Below, piece by piece: positions 24,679 to 34,305 of a stretch of 64,000 bases of DNA. Each line of letters begins with the position of its first letter. Position 1 is the first letter of the stretch. The stretch comes from Gillisia sp. CAL575 (GTDB lineage Bacteria > Bacteroidota > Bacteroidia > Flavobacteriales > Flavobacteriaceae), in the NCBI RefSeq assembly GCF_000403785.1, contig NZ_APHJ01000021.1:496001-560000 (forward strand), read 5' to 3'. The notes beneath the pieces are model-generated. The model was not told the DNA's origin, searched no databases, and saw only the letters and a list, made by a program, of their open reading frames with translations. Position numbers and translations under genes: made by a program.

Positions 24679-25839
24679 TTAATGATCTAACCATGATTTA
24701 TGATACGTATCGTCTGCTATTTTCATAGCTTCTTCTGTTACCATTAATGGTTTAAATGTATCTACCATTACTGCAAGCTCTTCTGTTTCAGTCTGTCCAA
24801 TACTTCTCTCTACAGCTCCTGGGTGCGGTCCATGAGGAATTCCCGCGGGATGCAATGAAATATGCCCTGCTTCAATATCATTTCTGCTCATAAAATCGCC
24901 ATCTACATAATACAATACCTCATCGCTATCTATATTACTGTGGTTATATGGTGCAGGAATACTTTCTGGATGATAATCATATTTTCTAGGACAAAAACTA
25001 CAAACCACAAAAGCATCGGTCTCGAAAGTTTGATGCACTGGAGGTGGCTGATGGATTCTACCTGTTATGGGTTCAAAATCATGTATAGAAAAAGCATATG
25101 GATAATTGTAACCATCATAACCTACCACATCAAAAGGGTGAGTAGCATAGATCATATCAAAAATTTCTCCTTGCTTTTTTACTTTAATTAAAAAGTCTCC
25201 TTTTTCATCGTTGGTTTCCAATTCATAAGGCTGCCTTAGATCGCGCTCACAAAATGGCGAATGTTCTAGCAACTGCCCAAAGTAGTTTCTATATCTTTTA
25301 GGAGTATAAATAGGTCTTCTGGATTCTACTATAAAAAGACGATTATTTTCATCGTCAAAATCCAACTTATAAATTACTCCTCTCGGGATTAATAAGTAAT
25401 CTCCATATTTGAAATCTAGATTCCCTAAATGGGTTCTTAATTTCCCGCTCCCTTTATGAATAAAAATCAGCTCATCTGCGTCTGTGTTTTTATAAAAATA
25501 GTCATTTGTGGACTCCTGTGGCGACGCCAGTATTATATCAACATCACTATTTGTAAGCATCACTTTTCTACTTTCCAAATAATCTGGATGCGGAATGACC
25601 TGAAACCCTCTAAATCTATAAGACTTTATATTGTTTGCCGTGGCAACTTTCGGCTTAACACTATAGCTCCCTCGTATTTCTTTAACCTGTGTAGGTCTAT
25701 GCTCGTGATAAGAATTAGACGACATCCCATCGAAACCTATAGTTCCAAAAAGTTGTTCCGAATACAAGCTGCCATCTGGTTTTTTAAAAACTGTATGGCG
25801 TTTATGTGGAATTTTCCCCAGCTTATGATAAAATGGCAT
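24679..25839 (-). CDS. hmgA: Homogentisate 1,2-dioxygenase
   Basis: Opens the homogentisate ring to maleylacetoacetate, the step after HppD. The 386-residue protein is of the shorter bacterial type, with cupin-like halves. Metal-ligand-rich segments are ISLHPAGIPHGPHPG (about residues 330-344) and the Glu of the adjacent strand. The N-terminus PFYHKLGKIPHKRHT is typical. It is first in the hmgA-hppD pair. Two 10-bp direct repeats lie 36-66 bp upstream of the start and are likely regulator sites. Confidence 0.94.
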   Translation of the reverse strand: MPFYHKLGKIPHKRHTVFKKPDGSLYSEQLFGTIGFDGMSSNSYHEHRPTQVKEIRGSYSVKPKVATANNIKSYRFRGFQVIPHPDYLESRKVMLTNSDVDIILASPQESTNDYFYKNTDADELIFIHKGSGKLRTHLGNLDFKYGDYLLIPRGVIYKLDFDDENNRLFIVESRRPIYTPKRYRNYFGQLLEHSPFCERDLRQPYELETNDEKGDFLIKVKKQGEIFDMIYATHPFDVVGYDGYNYPYAFSIHDFEPITGRIHQPPPVHQTFETDAFVVCSFCPRKYDYHPESIPAPYNHSNIDSDEVLYYVDGDFMSRNDIEAGHISLHPAGIPHGPHPGAVERSIGQTETEELAVMVDTFKPLMVTEEAMKIADDTYHKSWLDH

Positions 25840-25875
25840 GAGATCTCAGTTTTAGGTTAAAAACTTCAGTTAATA

Positions 25876-25905
25876 AAGTTTACTACTTATATGTGAAGTT
25901 TACTA
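25876..25905. repeat. Direct repeats in hmgA promoter region
   Basis: AAGTTTACTA occurs at 25876-25885 and at 25896-25905, exactly 20 bp (about two helical turns) apart, directly upstream of hmgA. This is the pattern of a tandem binding site for a dimeric regulator. No family is assigned. Confidence 0.45.
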
Positions 25906-26036
25906 TCAAGTCTAACAAATATCGCTATTTTTTATCAAAAATATACTAAAGAAGCCTTAAAACTAATATTGTCACAACAGGACTCTATTGCTTATTTAAT
26001 CCTGAAAATCTACTTTTTTTAGTATAAAAAAAGCAT

Positions 26037-27998
26037 TTAATCCCATTTCATTTTCTGAAGTCTTATCGCATTTAAAATAGCTAAGAATGCTACCCCAACA
26101 TCAGCAAAAACCGCTTCCCACATTGTGGCCAATCCACCGGCGCCTAAAATAAGCACAATTATTTTTACTCCAAAAGCTAAAGCTATATTCTGCCACACGA
26201 TCTTTCGAGTAGAACGGCCTATTTGAATAGCCCTCGCGATCTTACTAGGTTGGTCTGTTTGTATTATAACATCTGCAGTTTCAATAGCAACATCACTACC
26301 TAAACCTCCCATAGCAATTCCAACATCACTTACAGCCAAAACCGGAGCATCGTTTATTCCATCTCCTATAAAAGCTACTTTTCTGCCTATTTGTTTCTTT
26401 AGATTTTCTACTTCCTTTAGTTTGTCCTCAGGAAGTAACCCTCCTTTTGCACTGTCAATTCCAAGTTCTTTTGCAACTTGTTGGGTGATAGAATCTTTAT
26501 CTCCAGAAAGCATTATTATTTTTGAAATACCAGATTTCCGAATTTGTTTAATGGCTTCGTGTGCATCCTCCTTTAATTCATCTGCAATAACTACATAGCC
26601 AGAAAATTTACCATCAATAGAAACCATAACAATAGATTCCACAATCTTGTCTGTGTCAGAGGGAACATCAATTTTGTTAGAAGTCAGCAAAGCCTTATTT
26701 CCAACTAAAACGCTTTTAGCATTCACCGTTCCTTTCAATCCCTTACCTGCAATTTCAGAAACATTGGTTGCCTCAAAATCTTGTTCTTCGGCTTTATATT
26801 CCATAATCGCCTTAGCAATGGGATGGGTAGATTTTTCCTCCATCGCCATTAAGTATTTCATGAATTCAGACTCTTCCCTACCAATGGCTTTTATTTCTCT
26901 TATTTTGAACACTCCTTTGGTCACTGTTCCGGTTTTATCCATCACGACCGTATTCACTTTGGTCATTTCATCTAAAAAAGATGCGCCTTTAAAAAGAATC
27001 CCATTCTTTGAGGCCGCTCCCAATCCACCAAAATATCCCAATGGGATTGAGATTACTAAAGCACAAGGACAGGAAATAACCAAGAAGATCAAGGCTCGAT
27101 ACAACCAGTCTTCAAACTCATAATTTTCAACAAAGAAATATGGTAAAATCGTTAAGGCAATTGCAAGAAAAACAACAATGGGTGTATAAACTCTAGCAAA
27201 TTTCCTGATAAACAATTCAGTTTTAGATTTTCTTGCAGTGGCGTTTTGCACCATATCTAAAATTCGTGCTATGGAGCTATCTTTAAACTCTTTGGTAGTT
27301 TCAATTTCTATTACCCCATCAAGATTAATGCTTCCCGCAAACACTTTTTCGCCCTTTGCTAAAGTATTAGGTTTACTCTCTCCTGTTAAGGCGGCTGTAT
27401 TGAACGAACCTTTTTCAGAAAGTAAAATCCCATCTAATGGAATTTTCTCACCTACTCTAACTTGCACTTTTTCTCCAATTGCAACACTTTCAGGATCTAC
27501 CGAAATATAATTATTGTTGCGATAAACTAAAGCTTCATTCGGCCTTACATCTAGTAAGGCTTTGATGTTGGATTTTGCCTTTTTCACAGCTGCATTCTGA
27601 AACAATTCACCCACAGCATAAAACAACATTACTGCAACTCCTTCTGGATATTCACCAATGGCAAAAGCACCTATTGTAGCGATGGACATTAAAAGAAATT
27701 CCGTAAAAAATTCACCCTTAATAATGCTATTCCACCCTTCCTTAATCACAGGAAATCCTACAGGAATATAGGCAACAGAATACCAAACAATACGAATCCA
27801 ATCTTTAAAAACTGAAACATCAAAGTAATCAAGTCCAATTCCAATAATCAGCATTGCAAAGCTGAAAATAGCGGGTAAATAGGTTTTAAAATTGGACAAT
27901 TCTTCAGGATTTGCATGGCTATGACCATCATCGTGATTATGCTCACCAAAATGTTCTTTTGTATTGAGGTCTCGAAGATTTAATTTTTTCTTTTTCAT
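26037..27998 (-). CDS. Zn/Cd-type heavy-metal P1B ATPase
   Basis: Exports Zn(II)/Cd(II)-like ions from the cytoplasm at the cost of ATP. The 653-residue protein lacks an HMA domain and has a His/Asp-rich N-terminus instead (HFGEHNHDDGHSHAN). Motifs: TGES (about residue 205), SCPCALVIS (CPC in TM6), DKTGTVTKG (phosphorylation Asp), THPIAKAI (HP motif) and GDGINDAPVLA. The last TM has ADVGVAFLAILNAIR, with the Asp typical of the Zn/Cd subgroup. It lies just downstream of a Fur-family gene and near the czc genes, fitting one metal-resistance island. Confidence 0.94.
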   Translation of the reverse strand: MKKKKLNLRDLNTKEHFGEHNHDDGHSHANPEELSNFKTYLPAIFSFAMLIIGIGLDYFDVSVFKDWIRIVWYSVAYIPVGFPVIKEGWNSIIKGEFFTEFLLMSIATIGAFAIGEYPEGVAVMLFYAVGELFQNAAVKKAKSNIKALLDVRPNEALVYRNNNYISVDPESVAIGEKVQVRVGEKIPLDGILLSEKGSFNTAALTGESKPNTLAKGEKVFAGSINLDGVIEIETTKEFKDSSIARILDMVQNATARKSKTELFIRKFARVYTPIVVFLAIALTILPYFFVENYEFEDWLYRALIFLVISCPCALVISIPLGYFGGLGAASKNGILFKGASFLDEMTKVNTVVMDKTGTVTKGVFKIREIKAIGREESEFMKYLMAMEEKSTHPIAKAIMEYKAEEQDFEATNVSEIAGKGLKGTVNAKSVLVGNKALLTSNKIDVPSDTDKIVESIVMVSIDGKFSGYVVIADELKEDAHEAIKQIRKSGISKIIMLSGDKDSITQQVAKELGIDSAKGGLLPEDKLKEVENLKKQIGRKVAFIGDGINDAPVLAVSDVGIAMGGLGSDVAIETADVIIQTDQPSKIARAIQIGRSTRKIVWQNIALAFGVKIIVLILGAGGLATMWEAVFADVGVAFLAILNAIRLQKMKWD

Positions 27999-28060
27999 CT
28001 ATTTAATTATATAGAATAGTCTGCTTTTTAATTCTCATTCAAAAATAATGAAGTTTAAAG

Positions 28061-28075
28061 TGCAATAGAAGTGCA
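28061..28075. promoter_or_regulatory. Candidate metal-regulator operator upstream of the ATPase
   Basis: TGCAAT-AGA-AGTGCA is a 6-3-6 inverted repeat with one mismatch, 63 bp upstream of the ATPase start. It closely resembles the perfect TGCAAT-GCT-ATTGCA at 34728-34742 in front of the czc region, so both may bind the Fur-family regulator encoded next door. Confidence 0.45.
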
Positions 28076-28495
28076 TTATTTTCCGCTGCATTTCTCGCAG
28101 ATACCCTTTACTACCAAATTAACATCTTCAGCCAAGTAGCCGTCGGGTAGACTTATGTGTGGGATCTTGTGATTGGTTAAGCACACCGTTTCCCCGCACT
28201 TATTGCAATGAAAATGCAGATGTAGATCTGTATCTACCTCGCAATTGCAATTTTCTTCACAAAGCGCAAATTTGTTAATTCCCGATCCGTCATCTATAGT
28301 ATGCACGATTCCGTGTTCTTCAAAGGTTTTTAAAGTTCTGTATAAAGTGGTACGTTCAGATTTATCAAAAGCATTTTCAATATCGGTAAGACTTGCAGCC
28401 ACACTTTGCTCTTCTAAATATTTGAAAATAAGGATGCGCATAGCCGTCGGCCTTATTTTCTTTTGCTCTAAAAAATTATCTATGTCCTTTATCAT
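28076..28495 (-). CDS. Fur-family metalloregulator (Zur-like candidate)
   Basis: A 139-residue Fur-type repressor: winged helix at about residues 8-80 with recognition helix KSERTTLYRTLKTFEEHG, then the dimerisation/metal domain. Structural zinc ligands are two Cys pairs, CNKCGETVC and ICEKCSGK. A CEENCNC stretch and LHLHFHC add more metal-binding residues. The gene lies between the adaptor gene (105 bp upstream) and the Zn/Cd ATPase (77 bp downstream) on one strand. Zinc sensing is inferred from the neighbours. A peroxide or iron role cannot be excluded by sequence alone. Confidence 0.85.
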   Translation of the reverse strand: MIKDIDNFLEQKKIRPTAMRILIFKYLEEQSVAASLTDIENAFDKSERTTLYRTLKTFEEHGIVHTIDDGSGINKFALCEENCNCEVDTDLHLHFHCNKCGETVCLTNHKIPHISLPDGYLAEDVNLVVKGICEKCSGK

Positions 28496-28600
28496 TTTAG
28501 CTAGTTATTCAAAAAACTAGGAACGAGCCTAAGAGGTATATTCCCATTTTTAATATGGAGAGTTCTATTATCATAAATTCATTAAACCCGTATTGAGGAA

Positions 28601-29800
28601 TTAATGTCCATGGCCACCACCGTCTTCACTATTCTTAGCAGTAGCCAACAAGGTGTTTGCGTCTTTTAAAACTATAGTAGCGGTTTTAAAATCAAGCTCC
28701 TGTTCAACTGGATTTATTTGTATTATACCCGCTTCTGATGAACCTGTTTTCACTTCTATCATTTCAAAGTTATGCTTTTCAACTCCATTTTCTTCATTGC
28801 TTCCTTTGCTAATAAAAATATAGTTTTTCGCATTAAATCTAACCACAGCATCTTCTGGGAGCGTATAACTATCTGAAGTTCCCGTTTCAATTCTTGCATT
28901 TACAAACATTCCAGGCCATAAATCTTCATATTCCTTTAATAAGTGACCGTGCACTGTAATACTTCTATCATCGCGAACACCACTTCCTATCAGATACACC
29001 TCAGCTTCTTTCCAACTTTCGGGTTTATTAGCTAAGCTAAATCTTATTTTTTGACCAGTTCTCACTTTTGTTATATCACTTTCATATACTGTAAGTTCTA
29101 CATGTAAATCCTTAGCATCTGTAACGTCCATAATAATATCTTCAGGGCCTACAAACTTTCCTATATTGCTAAAAACTTCTCGTACCTGCCCAGTAACAGG
29201 AGAATATATGTTCACGGCAGAACTAACCTTTCCTGCCTTTAAACTTTTTAGATTCACCCCAATCAATCGCAATTTCTCTTCCATTGCATTAATTTGAGCT
29301 CTATTTGTATTATACATACTCTTAGCTTGCTGATATACTTTTGCTGAAGAAACCTTTTCATTATACAAGATTTCTTGTCGCTCAAAATCAGTTTTCAAGT
29401 ATTCTCCTTTTGCTAAAGTTTCTAAATAGTTTTGCTGAATATCTATAAACATAGGATTTTCTATAACTGCTAAGAGTTGCCCTTTTTTCACCTTTGTTCC
29501 AGGCAACATTTCTGTATATTTTAGAAATCCACCGTAAGGGATATTAATCGAGATATTGCCTTGTGGCGGCACATCTATAATTCCGTTTACACTAATCTCA
29601 CTACCTAGAGATCGCATCTCTGCTTTGCCTATTTCAATATTGGTGTTCTTAAGTTGTTCATTGGTTAACTCAATATGGTTTTCATCTTCTGAATGTTTCT
29701 CTGCTTTCGCCTCTGTTTTTTCTTCTGAAACAGATTTCCCACAACTTATCATAGAAATGAAAAGGAATGCTAAGACTATTTTTGATATTATATTTTTCAT
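28601..29800 (-). CDS. RND efflux periplasmic adaptor (CzcB-like)
   Basis: A 399-residue membrane fusion protein connecting an RND pump to an outer-membrane channel. It is a lipoprotein (lipobox ISMISC). The barrel-sandwich/lipoyl halves are at about residues 75-115 and 190-220, with a helical hairpin between (FERQEILYNEKVSSAKVYQQ). The N-terminus has a His/Glu-rich stretch (EKHSEDENHIE) and the C-terminus ends SEDGGGHGH, both likely metal-binding. It lies 10 bp downstream of the CzcA-CzcC fusion gene, so the trans-envelope exporter is encoded in two genes. Confidence 0.92.
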   Translation of the reverse strand: MKNIISKIVLAFLFISMISCGKSVSEEKTEAKAEKHSEDENHIELTNEQLKNTNIEIGKAEMRSLGSEISVNGIIDVPPQGNISINIPYGGFLKYTEMLPGTKVKKGQLLAVIENPMFIDIQQNYLETLAKGEYLKTDFERQEILYNEKVSSAKVYQQAKSMYNTNRAQINAMEEKLRLIGVNLKSLKAGKVSSAVNIYSPVTGQVREVFSNIGKFVGPEDIIMDVTDAKDLHVELTVYESDITKVRTGQKIRFSLANKPESWKEAEVYLIGSGVRDDRSITVHGHLLKEYEDLWPGMFVNARIETGTSDSYTLPEDAVVRFNAKNYIFISKGSNEENGVEKHNFEMIEVKTGSSEAGIIQINPVEQELDFKTATIVLKDANTLLATAKNSEDGGGHGH

Positions 29801-29810
29801 TTTGATGCTT

Positions 29811-32800
29811 TTAATTTTGGTTTCCGGTAATGAATTCTAAATCTGTTTTTGTTTGATAGAATTGATTGATAATCTCTAAATAATCTAACTCTATTTTTGC
29901 AGCTCTATCTAAGCTCTGAATATATTCTACATATCCAATTTCTCCTTCTTTAAATCCTCTTTGTGCTTGCTTAAAGATCAATTTGGCCTGCGGAAGTGCA
30001 TATTCATTGTAAGATTCAATATTTATTTGAAGTTGAGCAAATCTTTCCATCAAGAGTACGTAATGAGTGTTCATCTTGTTGGTTATGGATTGATAGGTTG
30101 CTTCTCTTTCTTTAGTTTTAAATTGTTCCGCCTTAATTTTAGAAAGTTGCGGTTTTGCCCAAATAGGAATGGAAATTCCAAATAACAATCCAGAGAATCT
30201 ATCTGACGAATCATACAAAATGCTTTCTCCAGCGCGGTTTAATCCTGGCCCATTAGAAGATTGATTAAAATATCCAATCGTTAGATCTGGTAAAAGTTTC
30301 GCTCGTTCTACTTTTTGTTCTAATTGAGATACTTCTATTTGTTGTGCGAAAAATGCAAGCCTAGGATTATTTAAAGAATCCTTTTGAGGTAGTGATTTTT
30401 CATGTTCACCTAAAAATTGAATCGCGACGAAAGGAACATCTATCATTTGATCTGAATTAAGCAATTGCTGAAGTTCTCTTTGAAATTCCCTAATTGCTAC
30501 TCGATTTTCTTCCTGATGTACTTCTATTTCTGCAATTCTAGAACTCGCAGTGGCACGCTCTAGAATATTACTTTCTCCCGTTTTATACCTTATTTCTGCA
30601 GCTCTATTAAAATTAGAATAAATACTATCTTGTTTAAGAAAAATTTCCCGTTTTCCTTTTTCAATTAAAAGGCTGTAGTATGCAGCCTTTACCTGAGCAA
30701 TTAATTCATTTTTGGATTGAGACTCCATAATCTCACTGCTTTTAACTTCAGCATTATTAAGTTTAGATCTATTTATATAAACTGAAGGGAACTCAAATCG
30801 CTGACTTACACTTAGCCGAAGATCATCATCATAAATACTATTATTTTGACCATACTCTCCATTGAATTCAGTTTTAGGAAGATTCCATGAATTTCCATTT
30901 AAAGCTTCAACTTGTTTTGTTTTGAATTTAGCAGCCTTTATTTCTGGATTATTTTGAACTGCAGTAGTTATTAATTCGTCTAGAGAAGAATATGTTTTTA
31001 AAGGATCTTTTTCTTGAGCAAATCCAGAATTTCCGAAGCCAATTCCAAAAAGCAAAATTAAGATCGCTGCTTTAGGAGTTTTTCTCCATCCTTTTTCAAA
31101 ATAATAATACAACACAGGAAGCACAATTAAAGTTAGCAAGGTGGCCGAAATTAGACCTCCAATTACAACCGTTGCCAAAGGACGTTGCACCTCTGCCCCT
31201 GCCGACCCCGACAGTGCCATTGGCAAAAACCCTAAAGAAGCTACAGAAGCTGTCATAATAACAGGTCGTAAACGAGTAGCTGTTCCTTGATACACTCTTT
31301 GAAAAACATCTGTTACTCCATCTTTTTTAAGTCGGTTAAATTCTGCTATAAGTACAATTCCGTTTAACACTGCAACACCAAATAGTGCAATAAAGCCGAC
31401 TCCTGCAGAGATACTAAATGGAAGATCTCTAAAATAAAGGGCAAATACACCACCAATTGCCGAAAGCGGAATGGCCGTAAAAATTAAAATTCCTTGTTTT
31501 ATAGATCCAAAAGTGAAATACAGCAAAATAAATATGAGTAACAAAGCTAATGGCACTGCATAACTAAGCCTTTTAGTTGCTTCCTGTAAATTTTCAAATT
31601 GACCACCGTAACCAACGGTATAGCCGGGAGCAAAACTGATTTCCTCGTCTATTTTAGCGCTAATTTCTTCTACTACACTTTCTACATCCCGGTTACGAAC
31701 ATTGAAAGCGACTACGATCCTTCTTTGAGTATCGTCCCTTTGAATTTGGTAAGGACCATCTTCTATCTTTACCTCTGCCACTTGATTCAATGGGATTTCC
31801 CGTCCATCGGGAGCAGATAAATATAAATTCTGAACGCTTTCCAAATTGTGCCTGTTTTGCTCGTCTAATCTCACAACCATATCAAATCTCCTATCCCCTT
31901 CATAAACCAAACCTGCGGAAGCTCCAGCGAAAGCTGTTTGAATACTTCTATTTATATCTCTAATATTCAATCCATATTTCGCGATTTGCGCTCTTTTAAA
32001 CTTAATAGCTATTTGTGCTACTCCAGTTACTTCTTCAATATAAATATCGGTGGCTCCATCAACATTTTCGGCGATACTTCCAACTTGGCTCGCATAATCT
32101 GATAATTCATCTAAATTTTCTCCATAGATCTTAATTGCAACATCTTGACGAACTCCCGTCATCAATTCATTAAACCTCATCTGTATTGGTTGCTGAAAAC
32201 CAAAGGTTACGCCTGGAATTACTTCTAAAGCTTCACTCATTTTATCTGCAAGTTCCTCTCTGGAAGAAGCCGATGTCCAATCATCCTTGTCTTTCAAAAT
32301 GATCATAAGATCGGCAGCTTCAATAGGCATAGGATCTGTAGGTATTTCCCCAGATCCAATCTTGGATACCACTTGTTCTACTTCTGGGAAATTGTCCAAT
32401 AAGATCTTTTCAGCTTTAGTGGTTGCTGCAATAGTATTATTTAAAGAACTTCCTGTAATAACACGAGTTTCAACTGCAAAATCTCCTTCTTCCAAAGTTG
32501 GTATAAACTCCCCACCCATATTCAGAAAAACAAATAACGAAACTACAAGCAGTCCTAAAGTGATCAATAAAACACCTATTCTAAAATTCATTGCTCGTTT
32601 TATCATAGGAGAATAAATCCTATTGAAAAAAGCCATGATTTTATCTGAAATATTTGGTTTATGATTGGTATTCTTGCTTAAAACCAAGGCAGACATCATT
32701 GGCACATAGGTCAACGATAAAATGAAAGCTCCCAAAATGGCAAAACTCACCGTTTGCGCCATAGGACCAAACATTTTTCCTTCGGTTCCAACTAAGGCCA

Positions 32801-34190
32801 GAATAGGTAGATAAACAATAAGAATAATTATTTCTCCAAAAGCAGCAGAGTTCCTAATCTTACTTGCAGATTTAAACACTTCCTCATCCATTTCTTGCTG
32901 AGTAAGTTTTCTGGTAAGTTTCAGCGCTCCTAAATGAAAGAGTGTGGCTTCTACAATAATAACCGCTCCATCCACGATCAAACCAAAATCTATAGCTCCC
33001 AAACTCATAAGATTTGCTGAAACACCAAAGACATGCATCATTCCAAATGCAAAAAGCAAGGCTAACGGAATAACCGAAGCAGTTATAAGTCCCGCTCTTA
33101 GATTTCCCAACAAGAGAAGTAATACGAAAATAACAATAAGAGCTCCCTCTACAAGGTTTGTGGTTACCGTACCGATTGCCTTATCTACCAATTTTGTCCT
33201 ATCTAAAAAGGGCTCAATAACAACTCCTTCTGGGAGTGTTTTCCTAATCTCGTCCATTTTAAGTTTGATGCTTTTTATAACCTCAGCAGAATTTGCTCCT
33301 TTAAGCATCATTACAATAGCACTTACCACTTCCCCTTCTCCATTTCTGGTAGTAGCACCATATCTAACAGCACTTCCAATTTGAACTTTAGCTACATCTT
33401 TAATTAAAATTGGACTGCCACTAGCGTTGTTTTTAACTACTATATTTCCAATATCTTCCAATGAACCAACCAGGCCTTCACTCCTAATGAATAAAGCATT
33501 ATTGCCTTTTTCAATATAAGCACCTCCCGTATTTTCGTTATTGGATTCTAAAGCCTTAAAGATTTCGCTTATAGAAATATCCATTGCATTTAAACGAGCC
33601 GGAACTATTGCAATTTCATATTGTTTAAGATGACCACCAAAACTACTTACATCTGCAACTCCTGGTGTTCCCAAAATCTGGCGCCGAATGATCCAATCCT
33701 GAATTGTTCTAAGTTCTCTATCATCATACTTATCCTCATAACCTTTTTTGGTAGTGATCACATATTGATATATTTCTCCAAGTCCTGTAGATAATGGAGC
33801 AATTCCGGGCTTTCCGGCCGAAGGTGGGATCTGAGCCTGAGCTTCGGTTAAGCGTTCGTTTACCTGTTGTCTGGCCCAATAAATATCTGTATTTTCTTTA
33901 AAAACTATGGTAACTACAGACAATCCAAATCTTGAAAAAGATCGTATTTCCTCAATTTCAGGAATTGTCGCCATCGTAATTTCGACAGGGAATGTAATAA
34001 GTCTTTCTACCTCCACTGCAGCTAAATTTGGAGAGGTGGTAATTACTTGAACTTGATTATTGGTAATATCTGGCACTGCATCTACCGGCAGCTGATTTAA
34101 GGAATAAACACCCCAAAGCATCAATCCAAAAGTGAGTAATCCTATTACCAATTTATTGGTAATGGAAAATTTTATAATACTGTTAAGCAT
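29811..34190 (-). CDS. CzcA-type RND metal pump fused to TolC-like channel
   Basis: A 1459-residue fusion. Residues 1 to about 1040 form an HME-type RND pump with TM4 motif DFGLIVDGAVIIVEA, the acidic proton-relay signature of Co/Zn/Cd pumps (DFGxxxDGAxxxVE). From about 1060 on, a signal-like segment (GNSGFAQEKDP) leads into a TolC/CzcC outer-membrane factor with long helical repeats. Such fusions occur in Bacteroidota. The start MLNSIIKF at 34190 is preferred to the frame start at 34259. It is co-transcribed with the adaptor. How one chain places both parts in two membranes is unclear; later cleavage is possible. Confidence 0.93.
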   Translation of the reverse strand: MLNSIIKFSITNKLVIGLLTFGLMLWGVYSLNQLPVDAVPDITNNQVQVITTSPNLAAVEVERLITFPVEITMATIPEIEEIRSFSRFGLSVVTIVFKENTDIYWARQQVNERLTEAQAQIPPSAGKPGIAPLSTGLGEIYQYVITTKKGYEDKYDDRELRTIQDWIIRRQILGTPGVADVSSFGGHLKQYEIAIVPARLNAMDISISEIFKALESNNENTGGAYIEKGNNALFIRSEGLVGSLEDIGNIVVKNNASGSPILIKDVAKVQIGSAVRYGATTRNGEGEVVSAIVMMLKGANSAEVIKSIKLKMDEIRKTLPEGVVIEPFLDRTKLVDKAIGTVTTNLVEGALIVIFVLLLLLGNLRAGLITASVIPLALLFAFGMMHVFGVSANLMSLGAIDFGLIVDGAVIIVEATLFHLGALKLTRKLTQQEMDEEVFKSASKIRNSAAFGEIIILIVYLPILALVGTEGKMFGPMAQTVSFAILGAFILSLTYVPMMSALVLSKNTNHKPNISDKIMAFFNRIYSPMIKRAMNFRIGVLLITLGLLVVSLFVFLNMGGEFIPTLEEGDFAVETRVITGSSLNNTIAATTKAEKILLDNFPEVEQVVSKIGSGEIPTDPMPIEAADLMIILKDKDDWTSASSREELADKMSEALEVIPGVTFGFQQPIQMRFNELMTGVRQDVAIKIYGENLDELSDYASQVGSIAENVDGATDIYIEEVTGVAQIAIKFKRAQIAKYGLNIRDINRSIQTAFAGASAGLVYEGDRRFDMVVRLDEQNRHNLESVQNLYLSAPDGREIPLNQVAEVKIEDGPYQIQRDDTQRRIVVAFNVRNRDVESVVEEISAKIDEEISFAPGYTVGYGGQFENLQEATKRLSYAVPLALLLIFILLYFTFGSIKQGILIFTAIPLSAIGGVFALYFRDLPFSISAGVGFIALFGVAVLNGIVLIAEFNRLKKDGVTDVFQRVYQGTATRLRPVIMTASVASLGFLPMALSGSAGAEVQRPLATVVIGGLISATLLTLIVLPVLYYYFEKGWRKTPKAAILILLFGIGFGNSGFAQEKDPLKTYSSLDELITTAVQNNPEIKAAKFKTKQVEALNGNSWNLPKTEFNGEYGQNNSIYDDDLRLSVSQRFEFPSVYINRSKLNNAEVKSSEIMESQSKNELIAQVKAAYYSLLIEKGKREIFLKQDSIYSNFNRAAEIRYKTGESNILERATASSRIAEIEVHQEENRVAIREFQRELQQLLNSDQMIDVPFVAIQFLGEHEKSLPQKDSLNNPRLAFFAQQIEVSQLEQKVERAKLLPDLTIGYFNQSSNGPGLNRAGESILYDSSDRFSGLLFGISIPIWAKPQLSKIKAEQFKTKEREATYQSITNKMNTHYVLLMERFAQLQINIESYNEYALPQAKLIFKQAQRGFKEGEIGYVEYIQSLDRAAKIELDYLEIINQFYQTKTDLEFITGNQN

Positions 34191-34305
34191 AAATAAGCTG
34201 ATTATTAAATGAAAAAATAATTTTAAAGATAGTTTCGAGAGAACTAGTAAATAAAGCATCCAAAATTGGACGTTTTATAACAATATAACTGAAACCTTAA
34301 TTAAA

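Noticed and set aside
26010-26036. CTTTTTTTAGTATAAAAAAAG hairpin after the Zn/Cd ATPase gene
   Set aside because: Stem is almost only A-T pairs and would be weak; not enough for a terminator call.
31599-33384. Several plus-strand frames within the CzcA-CzcC gene, the longest 146 codons
   Set aside because: Opposite-strand shadows of a clearly conserved RND pump; product composition is not protein-like.
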